The notes below the pieces were generated by a model that searched no databases, was not told the DNA's origin, and saw only the letters and a list, made by a program, of their open reading frames with translations. From positions 1-59,948 of the forward strand of contig NZ_WBMR01000002.1 in the NCBI RefSeq assembly GCF_008923365.1: a DNA stretch of 59,948 nucleotides, in the 5' to 3' direction. Position numbers and translations under genes: made by a program. This DNA comes from Actinomadura montaniterrae (GTDB lineage Bacteria > Actinomycetota > Actinomycetes > Streptosporangiales > Streptosporangiaceae). Of the stretch, positions 48,293 through 57,029 are shown piece by piece; position 1 is the stretch's first letter, and each line of letters begins with the position of its first letter.

Positions 48293-49378
48293 TCAGCGCA
48301 GTACGGCGGCCAGGAGGTCGGCGCCCAGCGACGTCAGGTCGGACAGGTTGAGGCTGTACCGGACGTAACGGCCCTGCCGCCGAGACGTGAGCAGGCCCGC
48401 GCGGCGCAGGACGGCAAGATGCCGGGACACCTCCGGGGGTGAGAGTTCCCAGAAGTGCGCCAGCTCGCCGGTGGTGTGCGGGCCGCGGGCCAGGGTGCGC
48501 AGCAGCCGCAGCCGGACCGGATGCGCGAGCGCCTCCAGCCGGAGGGTGACCGTCTCCAGGGAGACCGGCTCGGCCGGACCCGGCTCGGCGACGGGGTACT
48601 GCACCACCGGATGCCATCCGGGCGCGTGGACCGCCACCAGGTGCGGGCGGCCGAAGACGCTCGGGATGAAGGTGACACCGGCGTCGCGTGCGGCGGTCGC
48701 CTTGTCCTGCACCTTGTCCACGATGATGCAGTCGCCGTCCGGTGCCAGGGTGACCGCGCCGGAGACCGAGGCGAGCGCCGCCCCGACGCCGTGCCGCCTG
48801 AGCAGTTCGTTCTTCATCCGCAGATCGGTGGCGAGCTGCGCCGCGACGTCCGCCCAGGCACCGTCGAAGAACGCCTCGGCGCATTCTTCGAGGGTGCGGC
48901 GCACCCGCGCCCGGACCGCGGCGGGGTCCGCGAGCAGCCGTTCCGCGAAGGCCTCCTGCAGCGCGCCGCGGGCCTGGGCCACGTCCAGGGCCCGCTCGCG
49001 CGCGGTCGTGTCGGTGAGCGGCGACACGCCGCGAAAGTGGACCCGGTTGCTGCCGCACGTGGTGACGAGCGCGGCGGTCACGTACGTCTCGTCGTCGATC
49101 CGGTCCACGTCGTCCAGTTCCTCGGCGAGGGTCGGCCGGGGGCGCGCGGGGATCATGAAGTCGGCCTGTGAGGAGCGCCAGAGGAACTCCGCCTCCCTGA
49201 GCCGCTCGGCCAGTTCGGGCCGCAGCCCGGCCCAGACGTCCGCTGCCCAGCCCGCGAACTGCGGATGGTGACCGGGTTCGGCCAGCACGTGCAGCATCGC
49301 GGTCAGTTCGGCCAGCGGGGAGGCGGCGAACCGCACCCGCTCGGACGGCAGGCCGCTGATGTCGATCCTCAGCGTCAT
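48293..49378 (-). CDS. ArsR-type regulator with DUF5937-like N-terminal domain
   Basis: A 361-residue protein. The winged helix is at the C-terminus (about 268-361): LRLEALAHPVRLRLLRTLARGPHTTGELAHFWELSPPEVSRHLAVLRRAGLLTSRRQGRYVRYSLN. The N-terminal 260 residues form a helical/alpha-beta domain (GLPSERVRFAASPLAELTAMLHVLAEPGHH) seen in actinobacterial regulators that are paired with MFS exporters. No metal-binding Cys set is visible in the HTH, so it likely senses an organic ligand. It is divergent from an MFS gene; TTGAC-N7-GTCAA lies between them. Confidence 0.82.
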   Translation of the reverse strand: MTLRIDISGLPSERVRFAASPLAELTAMLHVLAEPGHHPQFAGWAADVWAGLRPELAERLREAEFLWRSSQADFMIPARPRPTLAEELDDVDRIDDETYVTAALVTTCGSNRVHFRGVSPLTDTTARERALDVAQARGALQEAFAERLLADPAAVRARVRRTLEECAEAFFDGAWADVAAQLATDLRMKNELLRRHGVGAALASVSGAVTLAPDGDCIIVDKVQDKATAARDAGVTFIPSVFGRPHLVAVHAPGWHPVVQYPVAEPGPAEPVSLETVTLRLEALAHPVRLRLLRTLARGPHTTGELAHFWELSPPEVSRHLAVLRRAGLLTSRRQGRYVRYSLNLSDLTSLGADLLAAVLR

Positions 49379-49420
49379 CCGCTCATCATCGCCGCCCGGA
49401 CGCCCTGGTGGCGGCGCCGA

Positions 49421-49437
49421 TTGACGATATGGGTCAA
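49421..49437. promoter_or_regulatory. ArsR operator candidate
   Basis: TTGAC (49421-49425) and GTCAA (49433-49437), spaced by 7 bp, form an inverted repeat in the 102-bp gap between the ArsR-like gene and the MFS gene, 43 bp from each start. Confidence 0.45.
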
Positions 49438-49480
49438 CCGACGTGCCGTGTCTAGGCGGCCGGACGCACCGTCTGACGCC

Positions 49481-50701
49481 ATGGCGACCCTCACCAGAAT
49501 CCAGCCGCGCGCCCTCGTCCGCGCCTCCGGAGGCCCCCGTTACGCCGTGGCGCTGGCCGTGGACGCGCTGGGCACCGGCATGCTTCGGCCCTTTCTGCTG
49601 CTCTACGGCGTGACGGTGCTGAGGCTGTCGGCGCCGGTCACCGGCACCGCCATGACGGTCGGCATCGTCGCAGGCCTGGGGTGCATGCCCGCGGTGGGCC
49701 GGTGGCTGGACCGCGGCGCGCGCAGCACGGTCGTGGCGGCGTCGATGCTGGTGCGAGTGCTGGGCGTGGCGCTGCTGCTGGCCGCGCCGGCGGGGCACGT
49801 CTGGCTTTTCGCGGCGGCGGCGCTCTTCCTCGGCATCGGCAACCAGGCATGGCCTGCCGCACACGCCGCGCTGGTGGCCACGGTCGCCCATGGCCGAGAC
49901 CGCGACACCGCCCTCGCAGCGGCCCGCTCCCTCCGCAACGCCGCCCTGGGCGTCGGGGCACTCCTCGCCACCGCTTGCCTGGCGGGCGGCACCACCGCGC
50001 TGCGGGCGCTGGCGATCGTCACAGCGCTCGCCTACCTTGCCGCAGCCGCCTTGGCATGGTCGGTCCGCATCCACGCGCATCCGGCGAAGACCGCCCGGGA
50101 CGACGACCGGGACGGCGAGCCCGCGCCCCGGATGCTCGCACTGCTCGCCGCCAACGTGGTCTACGTCTTCTGCCTCAACGTCCCCGAGGTCGCGGTCCCT
50201 CTGGTCCTGGTGACGCAGTTCCACGCGTCTCCGGTGTGGCCGGCGGCCGTCTTCGTGGCCAACACGGTGCTGGTCGTCACCCTGCAGGTGCCGGTCACCG
50301 TCCTGCTGTCCCGCTTCTCCCGGCAGACCGTGCTGGCCCTCTCCGGCGTGGTGCTGGCCGCGTCCTACCTCGGCTTCTTCGCGGCCACCTCGCTGGGACA
50401 CGGCTGGGGCGCCCCCGCCGTCGCCGCGGTGTCCGTGGTCTGCACCATCGGCGAGATCATCTATGCGGGCAGCGCCACCGCGCTCGTCACCGCCATCGTC
50501 CCGACCCATGTCCTGGGACGCGCCCTCGCCCGCTTCCAGCTCACCACGGGTTTCGGCCTCGCCGTCTCCCCGGCGGTGATCACCGCTCTCGCCGCCCGCG
50601 GCCCGGCCGCCCTCTGGGGCGGCCTCGCCGCCGCGACGCTCGTCGCCGCCTCCGCCGTCGCCACCGAGAAAGGCGAAAGATCGATAACAGTCCCGTTGTG
50701 A
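49481..50701 (+). CDS. MFS transporter, probable exporter
   Basis: A 406-residue major facilitator with about 12 helices; the loop after helix 2 has GRWLDRGARS. A hydrophilic loop (HPAKTARDDDRDGEPAPR) divides the halves. ATG at 49481 is used; it has no clear ribosome binding site, so a leaderless transcript is possible given the operator 43 bp upstream. It is probably an efflux pump under the divergent ArsR-like regulator. Confidence 0.82.
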   Translation: MATLTRIQPRALVRASGGPRYAVALAVDALGTGMLRPFLLLYGVTVLRLSAPVTGTAMTVGIVAGLGCMPAVGRWLDRGARSTVVAASMLVRVLGVALLLAAPAGHVWLFAAAALFLGIGNQAWPAAHAALVATVAHGRDRDTALAAARSLRNAALGVGALLATACLAGGTTALRALAIVTALAYLAAAALAWSVRIHAHPAKTARDDDRDGEPAPRMLALLAANVVYVFCLNVPEVAVPLVLVTQFHASPVWPAAVFVANTVLVVTLQVPVTVLLSRFSRQTVLALSGVVLAASYLGFFAATSLGHGWGAPAVAAVSVVCTIGEIIYAGSATALVTAIVPTHVLGRALARFQLTTGFGLAVSPAVITALAARGPAALWGGLAAATLVAASAVATEKGERSITVPL

Positions 50702-50791
50702 GACTTCCTCGGATTTGGTGATCGTGCTTCTATGAGCACCGAGCAAGCGTTTGGATCATGGCGGAGCGAGCGCTGAGCGAGGGAGCACCCA

Positions 50792-52843
50792 ATGAGGCCT
50801 CGGATTCCCGGGAAATGGTGGGTGCCCCTGGTGGCCGCGACCGTGCTGGTCCTGGGCTTGGTGCAGGCGGCGCAGGCGCACATCGAACGGCCGTCGTACT
50901 GGCCGTCCCCCGGTCCCGACTGCTCCGTCAGCCCGTGCGCGGGCGGGAAGGTGCCGACGCCGCGGAGCCTCGCGTCGGCCGTCGACACCGTCCCCGGAAG
51001 CACGACCCGCGTGGTGTGCCAGCCGGATTCGCTGAAGCGGCTGGACGCCTCGATCAAGCGGGCGCTGAAGTCGGGCTACAACGTCCGCCCGCACGACCAT
51101 CGGACGCTCGGGGCCGCCGCGGCGCGGGAGCTCACGCGGATCAACCGGGCGTTGTTCGACCGGTGCCGGTACAGCGAGATCCAGCCCGCGGTGACCGACT
51201 CGCGGAACAACGACCGGGTCGTGGTGCTGCCGGGCGTCTACACCGAGCCCACGGCGCGCAAGAAGCCGACCCACGACCCCGCGTGCGACCAGTACAAGCT
51301 GAGCACCGGCGCGTACTCCTACCTCGGCGAGTACACCTGCCAGAACGACGCCAACCTGGTCGCCGTGCTCGGCCGGACGCCCGGACCCGGCAAGGACCCG
51401 GACCCGCCGCTCGTCGACCGGCACGGCATCCCCAACCGGGGCTCGTGCGTGCGCTGCAACCTCCAGCTCGAAGGGTCGGGCGTGAGCGCCGACGACGTGG
51501 TCGTCGACGCCGGCGACCCGTCGTCCGGCAACGGCGGCCCGCGGAACTCGGCCAAGGACGTGGGCATCCGCGCCGACCGTGCCGACGGCTTCGTGCTGCG
51601 GAACCTGACCGTCCGGCACGCCAACGAGCACGACATCTACGTGCTGGAGAGCAACGGGTACCTGCTGGACAGCTTCAAGACGTTCTACGCGGGCGAGTAC
51701 GGCGTGCTCACCTTCGTCGAGGACCACGGCGTGATCCAGAACTGCGAGGCGGCCGGCAACGGCGACTCCGGGCTGTATCCCGGGTCGGGCGCGAAGACCA
51801 ATGCGGGACGCGACGAGAAGGTCTACCCGGCCGCGCGCTACAGCCAGCAGATCCGGTACTGCGACTCGCACCACAACACCAGCGGCTATTCGGGCACCGA
51901 CGGCAGCGCCACCTGGGTACACCACAACAATTTCTACGGCAACGCCCTCGGCTTCACGACCGACGTGTTCACCGCCGCAGGGCATCCCGGTTTCCCCCAG
52001 CAGGGCGACCTCATCGAGAAGAACGACTTCTACTCCAACAACTTCAACCCGTACCTGGCGGACAGCGACGTGGTGCCGACCGTGCCGGTCCCGGTCGGGA
52101 GCGGGATGTGGATCGCCGGCGGTGACGACAACGTCGTCCGCAACAACACGTTCCGCGACAACCGGCGGCGCGGGGCCATGCTCTTCGCCGTCCCGGACGC
52201 GTTCGTCTGCGCCGACCAGCCCATGACGGGGTGCGACCCGCTGAAGCTGTCCACCTCGCACCGCAACCAGTTCTACGGCAACACGATGACCGGCAACGGC
52301 GTGGACTTCTGGTGGGACGCCTTCCCCGGCAATTCCGGAAACTGCTGGTACTCCAATGGCAAGGTCACCACCTCGCCCGGCAACCTGCCGGACTGCCTGA
52401 ACGGCAAGGCGCCGTTCCTGAGCTTCGGGTTCGGCAACCTGGGCAACGAGCTCGAACTGCTCACCTGCATGGCCAACCTGAAGCCCGGCGGCCCGTGCCC
52501 CTGGTTCACGACCCCGAAGGCCACCGCCCCGCCCGCGTCCAGGACGGCGTCCGCCGGCGACCCCGACCACCCCGGCACGGGCGAACTCGACGACGCGATG
52601 CTCGCCGCGATGACCTGCCATTCATGGCAGGAGATGACGACCGACCAGCGCGACCACATGCTCGGCAAGATGGCGGTGTTCATGGGCGGCCAGATCGACC
52701 ATCCGGGGGCGCGCGGCACGACGCTGACCAACCAGAAGGCGACGAGCGTGCTCAACAACGCCTGCGGGCTCTCCTTCGCGGGGCCGTTCAAGCTCTACAA
52801 GCTCTACGCCCGCGCGGCGGCCTTCCCTCTACAACTCCCGTAA
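50792..52843 (+). CDS. Secreted right-handed beta-helix protein
   Basis: A 683-residue exported protein with GAGGGAG before the ATG. The signal peptide is about 1-29 (KWWVPLVAATVLVLGLVQAAQA). The central part (about 260-540) is a parallel beta-helix with repeated turns: DGFVLRNLTVRHANEHDIYV, GVIQNCEAAGNGDSGLY, IRYCDSHHNTSGYSGTDGSA, NNFYGNALGF, EKNDFYSNNF, VVRNNTFRDN, NQFYGNTMTGNGVDF. Many Cys (CSVSPCAGG, CVRCNLQ, CDSH, CADQ) suggest disulfides. The C-terminal domain (about 590-683) is helical. Beta-helix proteins are often polysaccharide lyases or epimerases; no catalytic set could be named. Confidence 0.82.
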   Translation: MRPRIPGKWWVPLVAATVLVLGLVQAAQAHIERPSYWPSPGPDCSVSPCAGGKVPTPRSLASAVDTVPGSTTRVVCQPDSLKRLDASIKRALKSGYNVRPHDHRTLGAAAARELTRINRALFDRCRYSEIQPAVTDSRNNDRVVVLPGVYTEPTARKKPTHDPACDQYKLSTGAYSYLGEYTCQNDANLVAVLGRTPGPGKDPDPPLVDRHGIPNRGSCVRCNLQLEGSGVSADDVVVDAGDPSSGNGGPRNSAKDVGIRADRADGFVLRNLTVRHANEHDIYVLESNGYLLDSFKTFYAGEYGVLTFVEDHGVIQNCEAAGNGDSGLYPGSGAKTNAGRDEKVYPAARYSQQIRYCDSHHNTSGYSGTDGSATWVHHNNFYGNALGFTTDVFTAAGHPGFPQQGDLIEKNDFYSNNFNPYLADSDVVPTVPVPVGSGMWIAGGDDNVVRNNTFRDNRRRGAMLFAVPDAFVCADQPMTGCDPLKLSTSHRNQFYGNTMTGNGVDFWWDAFPGNSGNCWYSNGKVTTSPGNLPDCLNGKAPFLSFGFGNLGNELELLTCMANLKPGGPCPWFTTPKATAPPASRTASAGDPDHPGTGELDDAMLAAMTCHSWQEMTTDQRDHMLGKMAVFMGGQIDHPGARGTTLTNQKATSVLNNACGLSFAGPFKLYKLYARAAAFPLQLP

Positions 52844-52865
52844 CGGGCGCACGCGGCGTCCGTGG

Positions 52866-53984
52866 TCACGATGGCTGGACTCCGTCGAAGAGAGCGAGGG
52901 CTTCGGCGGGGTCCGGGCTCACGAGGCGTTCCAGCCCGTCTGTCGTGATCTTCGCCCATCCGCCGGCCCGCGCCCACATCCGTTCCTCGAAGGCGCGCAT
53001 GGCCGCGTCCAGATCCGCAGGGCCGGTGGCGATGCACTCGGCGAGTTCGGCGCCCTCGATCATCGCGAGGTTCGCGCCCGCCCCCAACGGAGGCATCAGA
53101 TGCGCGGCGTCGCCCAGAAGCGTCACCCCGGGGACGTGGGTCCAGGTGTGGCCTACGGGCAGGACGTAGAGGGGGCGGTGGACGAAAACGCTGCCGTAGT
53201 GGAGAAGTTCCAGGACGGGGGCGGTCCAGCCGTCGAACAGAGCCAGCAGGCTCGATCGCACGGCCTCGGCATCGGCCAGGTCCAGGTTCGCGTGCCAGTC
53301 CAGCGGCGCGCGGAACTGGGCGTACACCTTGACGTGGCCGCCGCTGTTGCGCTGGACGACGAACGCCCGGTTCACGCCGTACACGGCCACGGAACCGTCA
53401 CCGACGAGGCGGGCGAGGTCGGGGTGGCGGGCGTCGACGTCGTCCAGGGAGGTCTCGACCGCGGTGACGCCGGTGTAGTGCGGTGTCGCGGGCGAGAGTG
53501 CCGGGCGGACCCGGGACCAGGCGCCGTCCGCGCCGATCACGAGGTCGAACGTCTCCTGCCGTCCGTCCGCGAAGTGGATCAGGACGCCGTCCCGCGCCCC
53601 GGGCACCACTTCCTTCACGGCCCGGCCCCACTGAACGTCCAGGGGGCCGAGCAGCAGGTCGCGGAGTTGCCTGCGGTCGATCTCGGGGTGGGCCTGGTCG
53701 TCCGGACCGGGCCGCCAGTCGCGCAGCACGGTCCCGTCGGTGTCCAGGATGCGCATGGCCTGCCCCTCGGGACGTGACAGCGCCCGGAACTCCGCCAGCA
53801 GCCCCGCCTTGTCCAGTGCGCGCTGGCCCAGCTTCTCCTGCAGGTCGAGCGTGCCGCCCGGCGGACGCGCGTCGGGGGCGGCATCGCGTTCGAGCACGGT
53901 GACGGGGTGATCGTGGCGGTGCAGGACGCGGGCGAAGGTCAGGCCCGCGGGGCCGGCTCCGACCACGGCGATACGGCGTCTCAT
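52866..53984 (-). CDS. TetX-like FAD-dependent monooxygenase
   Basis: A 372-residue single-component flavin monooxygenase. GAGPAG is at 9-14, then GGTLDLQEKLGQRALDKAGL and PEIDRRQLRDLLL, the TetX-type substrate-side pattern, ADGAWSRVRP, and GDAAHLMPPLGAGANLAMIEGAELA for FAD binding. TetX hydroxylates tetracyclines, but the family also acts on many aromatic polyketides and phenols, so resistance cannot be claimed. The ATG has no ribosome binding site because the large operator palindrome starts 3 nt upstream; the transcript may be leaderless. It is divergent from a TetR gene. Confidence 0.83.
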   Translation of the reverse strand: MRRRIAVVGAGPAGLTFARVLHRHDHPVTVLERDAAPDARPPGGTLDLQEKLGQRALDKAGLLAEFRALSRPEGQAMRILDTDGTVLRDWRPGPDDQAHPEIDRRQLRDLLLGPLDVQWGRAVKEVVPGARDGVLIHFADGRQETFDLVIGADGAWSRVRPALSPATPHYTGVTAVETSLDDVDARHPDLARLVGDGSVAVYGVNRAFVVQRNSGGHVKVYAQFRAPLDWHANLDLADAEAVRSSLLALFDGWTAPVLELLHYGSVFVHRPLYVLPVGHTWTHVPGVTLLGDAAHLMPPLGAGANLAMIEGAELAECIATGPADLDAAMRAFEERMWARAGGWAKITTDGLERLVSPDPAEALALFDGVQPS

Positions 53985-53986
53985 GT

Positions 53987-54019
53987 CGATACACTGTATT
54001 GACTCAATACGCTGTATCG
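53987..54019. promoter_or_regulatory. 33-bp TetR operator abutting the monooxygenase start
   Basis: A near-perfect palindrome. The left half begins CGATACA and continues GTATTGA; the right half mirrors it as TCAATAC and TGTATCG, around the single centre base 54003, with 2 mismatches per 16-bp arm. It begins 3 nt from the monooxygenase ATG and ends 19 nt before the TetR ATG. Confidence 0.72.
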
Positions 54020-54037
54020 CAACTGTACGGTGTAGGC

Positions 54038-54727
54038 ATGACTGTGTGGGACCGGCCGGAGCCGCCGACCCGGCCCGTGCCGCTCGACCGGGAGCGGATC
54101 GTCGCCGCCGCCGTCGCGCTGGCCGACGAGGGCGGGCTCGAGGCGGTGTCGTTGCGCAAGGTCGCCGCCCGGCTGGACGCCGGTCCGATGCGGCTGTACG
54201 GATACATCTCCTCCAAGGAGGAGCTGTTCGACCTCATGCTGGACGAGGTCTACGCAGAGATCCTCCCCGAGGAGCCGCCCGGTGACTGGCGGGAGGTGCT
54301 GCGCGTCCGCGCTCACCGCACCAGGCAGGCCGCCCTCCGGCACCCATGGCTCGCCGACCTGCTCGGCGGCCGTCCGACCCTGGGTCCCAACGCGCTCGCC
54401 GTGGGCGAGGCCACGCTGGCCGCCTTGGACGGCCTCGCCGACCTCGACACCGTCGCACGCGCCGTCGAGACCGTCAGCGCCTACACCACCGGCGCGATCA
54501 GGCGCGAGATCGCGAACCTGCGCGCCGAGGCCGCCACCGGCCTGTCCGAGCGCGAGTGGCAGCGCGCCTCCGGCCCGCATCTGAGCACGATGCTGGAGAC
54601 GGGCCGCTTCCCGGCGCTCGCCAAATTCGTGTACGACGGCACGGAGGTGGACGCCGAGGAGTCCTTCGCGACCGGCCTGGAGTGGGTCCTCGACGCCGTC
54701 GCCGCCAAACTCACCCCGCCGTCGTGA
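54038..54727 (+). CDS. TetR family transcriptional regulator (TetR C-terminal type)
   Basis: A 229-residue regulator. The HTH (about 15-60) is LDRERIVAAAVALADEGGLEAVSLRKVAARLDAGPMRLYGYISSKEELFDLML, with the MRLYGYISSK form typical of the TetR(C) group, whose members sense tetracycline-like or macrolide-like drugs. ATG 54038 lacks a ribosome binding site, as does the divergent gene. It likely represses the TetX-like monooxygenase and itself through the 33-bp operator. Confidence 0.85.
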   Translation: MTVWDRPEPPTRPVPLDRERIVAAAVALADEGGLEAVSLRKVAARLDAGPMRLYGYISSKEELFDLMLDEVYAEILPEEPPGDWREVLRVRAHRTRQAALRHPWLADLLGGRPTLGPNALAVGEATLAALDGLADLDTVARAVETVSAYTTGAIRREIANLRAEAATGLSEREWQRASGPHLSTMLETGRFPALAKFVYDGTEVDAEESFATGLEWVLDAVAAKLTPPS

Positions 54728-54761
54728 CGGTCATGGAATCGGACACCGTGCCGTACCGGAG

Positions 54762-55784
54762 CTAACCCCGCCCCTCGGCGCGGAGTTCGGCCGCCAGGGA
54801 CGCGATCCGCTCCTGCGGATGGGTGGTTCCGGGGAAATAGGCGCAGACCCGGTCGGCCACGTCGCCGAACCGTGTCCTGATCTCGGTCGCGCACTCGGCC
54901 GGCGTTCCGGCGACCGCGAGGGTCCGCATCATCGTGTCGTCGATCAGGCCGATCATCGTCATGATGTCGCCGGCCTTCGACAGCGCGTTCAGCTCGGGCT
55001 GCAGATCCCCCCAGCCCTCGATGTCGAGGACCGGCTTGTAGGCCGGGGTCGAACCGTAGAACGCCAGCAGCCCCTTCACCCCGAAGCTCGCGGCCTCGAC
55101 CTCCTCGGCGGTGTCGCCCATCGCGACGATGACCTGCGGGTACAGGTCGAGGCGTGCGCGCCCCGCCCGTTCCAGGCCCTCGGCGACGGCCGGGAGCGTA
55201 CGCTCGCGGAAGTGCCGGTGGCTGTGGAACGGCATCACCAGCAGCCCGTCGGCGACCTCGGCCGCCGTCCGCGTCATCACCGGGCCCAGGGCGCCGAGCA
55301 GGACGGGCGGGACGCCGTAGGGGTTCGGTCCGGGCACGAACGTCGGGGGCATCAGGGTGTGCCGGGTGAACTCGCCGCGGAAATCGAGGGGCGTGCCGTC
55401 CTGCCAGGAGTTCAGGATCGCCTTCACCGCGAGCACCGTCTCGCGCATCCGCGCGGCCGGCCTGCTCCAGGTCGAGCCGTACCGGTTCTCGATGTGCGGC
55501 CTGATCTGCGAGCCGAGTCCGAGCCGGAACCGGCCCTTGCTCAGCAACTGCAGGTCGTACGCCATGTTGGCGAGGTTCATCGGGCTGCGGGGAAGGGCGA
55601 TCGCGACGTTGGTCATCAGGTCGGTCGGCGGCACGTCCGACGAGCCGGCGGCGACGATCAGCGGCAGGAACACGTCGTGCGGGCCCTCGAAGGTGAACAG
55701 GCCGTCCACTCCGGCGGCGATCAGCGCGCGGGCGCGCTCCGCGGCCTCGTCCGGCCGCCCGTCCAACTGCACGTCGAGTTTCAC
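54762..55784 (-). CDS. Luciferase-like F420-dependent oxidoreductase
   Basis: A 340-residue LLM-class TIM-barrel protein. Its layout (VKLDVQLDGRPDEAAERARALIAAGVDGLFTFEGPHDVFLPL, TNVAIALPRSPMNLANMAYDLQLLSKGRFRLGLGSQIRPHIENRYG, PPVLLGALGPVMTRTAAEVADGLLVMPFHS) matches the MSMEG_2256-type F420 family (TIGR03617). GTG at 55784 with CGGAG upstream is chosen. It would use reduced F420 for hydride transfer. A gap of 34 nt separates it from the converging TetR gene. Confidence 0.85.
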   Translation of the reverse strand: MKLDVQLDGRPDEAAERARALIAAGVDGLFTFEGPHDVFLPLIVAAGSSDVPPTDLMTNVAIALPRSPMNLANMAYDLQLLSKGRFRLGLGSQIRPHIENRYGSTWSRPAARMRETVLAVKAILNSWQDGTPLDFRGEFTRHTLMPPTFVPGPNPYGVPPVLLGALGPVMTRTAAEVADGLLVMPFHSHRHFRERTLPAVAEGLERAGRARLDLYPQVIVAMGDTAEEVEAASFGVKGLLAFYGSTPAYKPVLDIEGWGDLQPELNALSKAGDIMTMIGLIDDTMMRTLAVAGTPAECATEIRTRFGDVADRVCAYFPGTTHPQERIASLAAELRAEGRG

Positions 55785-55869
55785 TGACCGATCTCCGTTC
55801 CGCACGGCGCCGGCCGTTCACCGGCAGGGGGAAGGCTCCTGGAAAGAGCCCTGCCCGTTCCTTATCAGA

Positions 55870-55907
55870 CGCGCCGGGCCGGGCATCCGGCCGCCCGGCC
55901 CGGCGCG
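55870..55907 (-). terminator. Hairpin after the tautomerase gene
   Basis: A perfect 15-bp stem (CGCGCCGGGCCGGGC at 55870-55884 with 55893-55907) and an 8-nt loop, 10 nt beyond the tautomerase stop on the minus strand. It separates that gene from the luciferase-like gene downstream. Confidence 0.7.
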
Positions 55908-55917
55908 CCGGTGCGGG

Positions 55918-56124
55918 TCAGCTGCGGCCGAGCATCTCGGCGGTGAGGACGTTGCCGCCGAGGCCCCAGCCGCCGTCGGGAACCTCGTCGACGAGGACCA
56001 GGGTGGTCGCCCTGGCGCGCTCGCCGTACACGTCGGCGTAGGCGTCGGTGACGGCGTCGATGAGCTTCTTCTTGGACTCGGGGGTCAGGGTGTCGGCGGG
56101 AACCTTGAGGTTGGCGAACGGCAT
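55918..56124 (-). CDS. 4-oxalocrotonate tautomerase family protein
   Basis: A 68-residue tautomerase. After loss of Met the chain starts with Pro (PFANLKVPADTLTPESKKKLIDAVTDAYADVYG), the catalytic base of the family. The end VLVDEVPDGGWGLGGNVLTAEML carries the GGW-GGN region. AAAGGAAA precedes ATG 56124. Such enzymes shift double bonds in ring-cleavage acids. It lies downstream of an SDR gene on the same strand (61-nt gap) and probably shares its transcript. Confidence 0.9.
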   Translation of the reverse strand: MPFANLKVPADTLTPESKKKLIDAVTDAYADVYGERARATTLVLVDEVPDGGWGLGGNVLTAEMLGRS

Positions 56125-56185
56125 TGAGCGTTTCCTTTCGTGCGGTGGGTGATTCAAAGGGAGGCGGCCGAGGGCGGGGCGGTCA

Positions 56186-56920
56186 TCAGATGATTCCGCC
56201 GTTCGCGCGCACGACCTGCCCGTTGATCCAGTGCCCGGCCGGGCTCGCCAGGAAGGAGACGACCTCGGCGATGTCCTCGGGGGTGCCGAGCCGCTCCAGC
56301 GGCGGCTGCTCGGCGAGCCGCCGGATCGTCGCCTCGTCCTTGCCCTCCAGGAACAGGTCGGTGGCGGTTGGGCCGGGCGCGACGGCGTTGACCGAGATGT
56401 CGCGCCCGCGCAGCTCGCGGGCGAGCACCAGCGTCATCGCCTCGACCGCGCCCTTGCTCGCGGCGTACGCCCCGTAGGCCGGGAACTGCAGGCCGACCAC
56501 GGACGTGGACAGGTTGACGACCGCGCCGCCGGCGCGGACGCGGCGCGCGGCCTCCCGGGCCATCACGAACGCGCCGCGGATGTTGGTGCGGTGCAGGGCG
56601 TCCAGCTCGTCCAGGTCGAGGTCGGCGATCGGGGACAGCGACAGCCGTCCCGCCGAGTTGACGACCACGTCGACGCCGCCGAACTCCTTCTCCGCCGCGT
56701 CGAACATCTCCGCGACGGCGTCCTCGTCGGCCACGTCGGCCTGGACCGGGACCGCCCGCCCGCCGGACGCCGTGATCTCCTCGACCACCTGCGCCGCGGC
56801 GGAGGCCGCCCCTTGGAACCCCACCGCGACCGCATGGCCGCGCGCCGCCAGCGCCACCGCGATGGCCCTGCCTATCCCGCGGGAGGCGCCGCTGACGACG
56901 GCCACACGCTGCTCACTCAT
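56186..56920 (-). CDS. Short-chain dehydrogenase, FabG-like
   Basis: A 244-residue classical SDR. SGASRGIG is at 10-17, VNSAG stands for NNAG, Ser is in LSTSVVG and Tyr-x3-Lys in YAASKGA. AGAGGAG precedes ATG 56920 by 5 nt. It ends VRANGGII. It is divergent from a TetR gene with several GATAC elements in the gap and followed by the tautomerase. The substrate is unknown. Confidence 0.9.
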   Translation of the reverse strand: MSEQRVAVVSGASRGIGRAIAVALAARGHAVAVGFQGAASAAAQVVEEITASGGRAVPVQADVADEDAVAEMFDAAEKEFGGVDVVVNSAGRLSLSPIADLDLDELDALHRTNIRGAFVMAREAARRVRAGGAVVNLSTSVVGLQFPAYGAYAASKGAVEAMTLVLARELRGRDISVNAVAPGPTATDLFLEGKDEATIRRLAEQPPLERLGTPEDIAEVVSFLASPAGHWINGQVVRANGGII

Positions 56921-56941
56921 GAGAACTCCTCTGACCTTATC

Positions 56942-57001
56942 GTCGATACGGGTTGTCGATATCGGCGTTATGTTGTGACGATAGCACAGCTCCGTATCGA
57001 C
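56942..57001. promoter_or_regulatory. Divergent SDR/TetR control region with GATAC elements
   Basis: GTCGATACGG (56942-56951) and its inverse CCGTATCGAC (56992-57001) are exact 10-bp arms 40 bp apart. GTCGATATCGGC, GACGATAGC and further copies of GATA/TATC fall within and just after it, up to the TetR ATG. It looks like an array of half-sites for the TetR protein encoded at 57030. Confidence 0.5.
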
Positions 57002-57029
57002 GCTAGCGATAGTCGGTATCATTGATCGC

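Noticed and set aside
52866..53984. Calling the FAD monooxygenase a tetracycline resistance gene
   Set aside because: The motifs are shared by many TetX-like enzymes with other substrates; no residue seen here shows tetracycline specificity.
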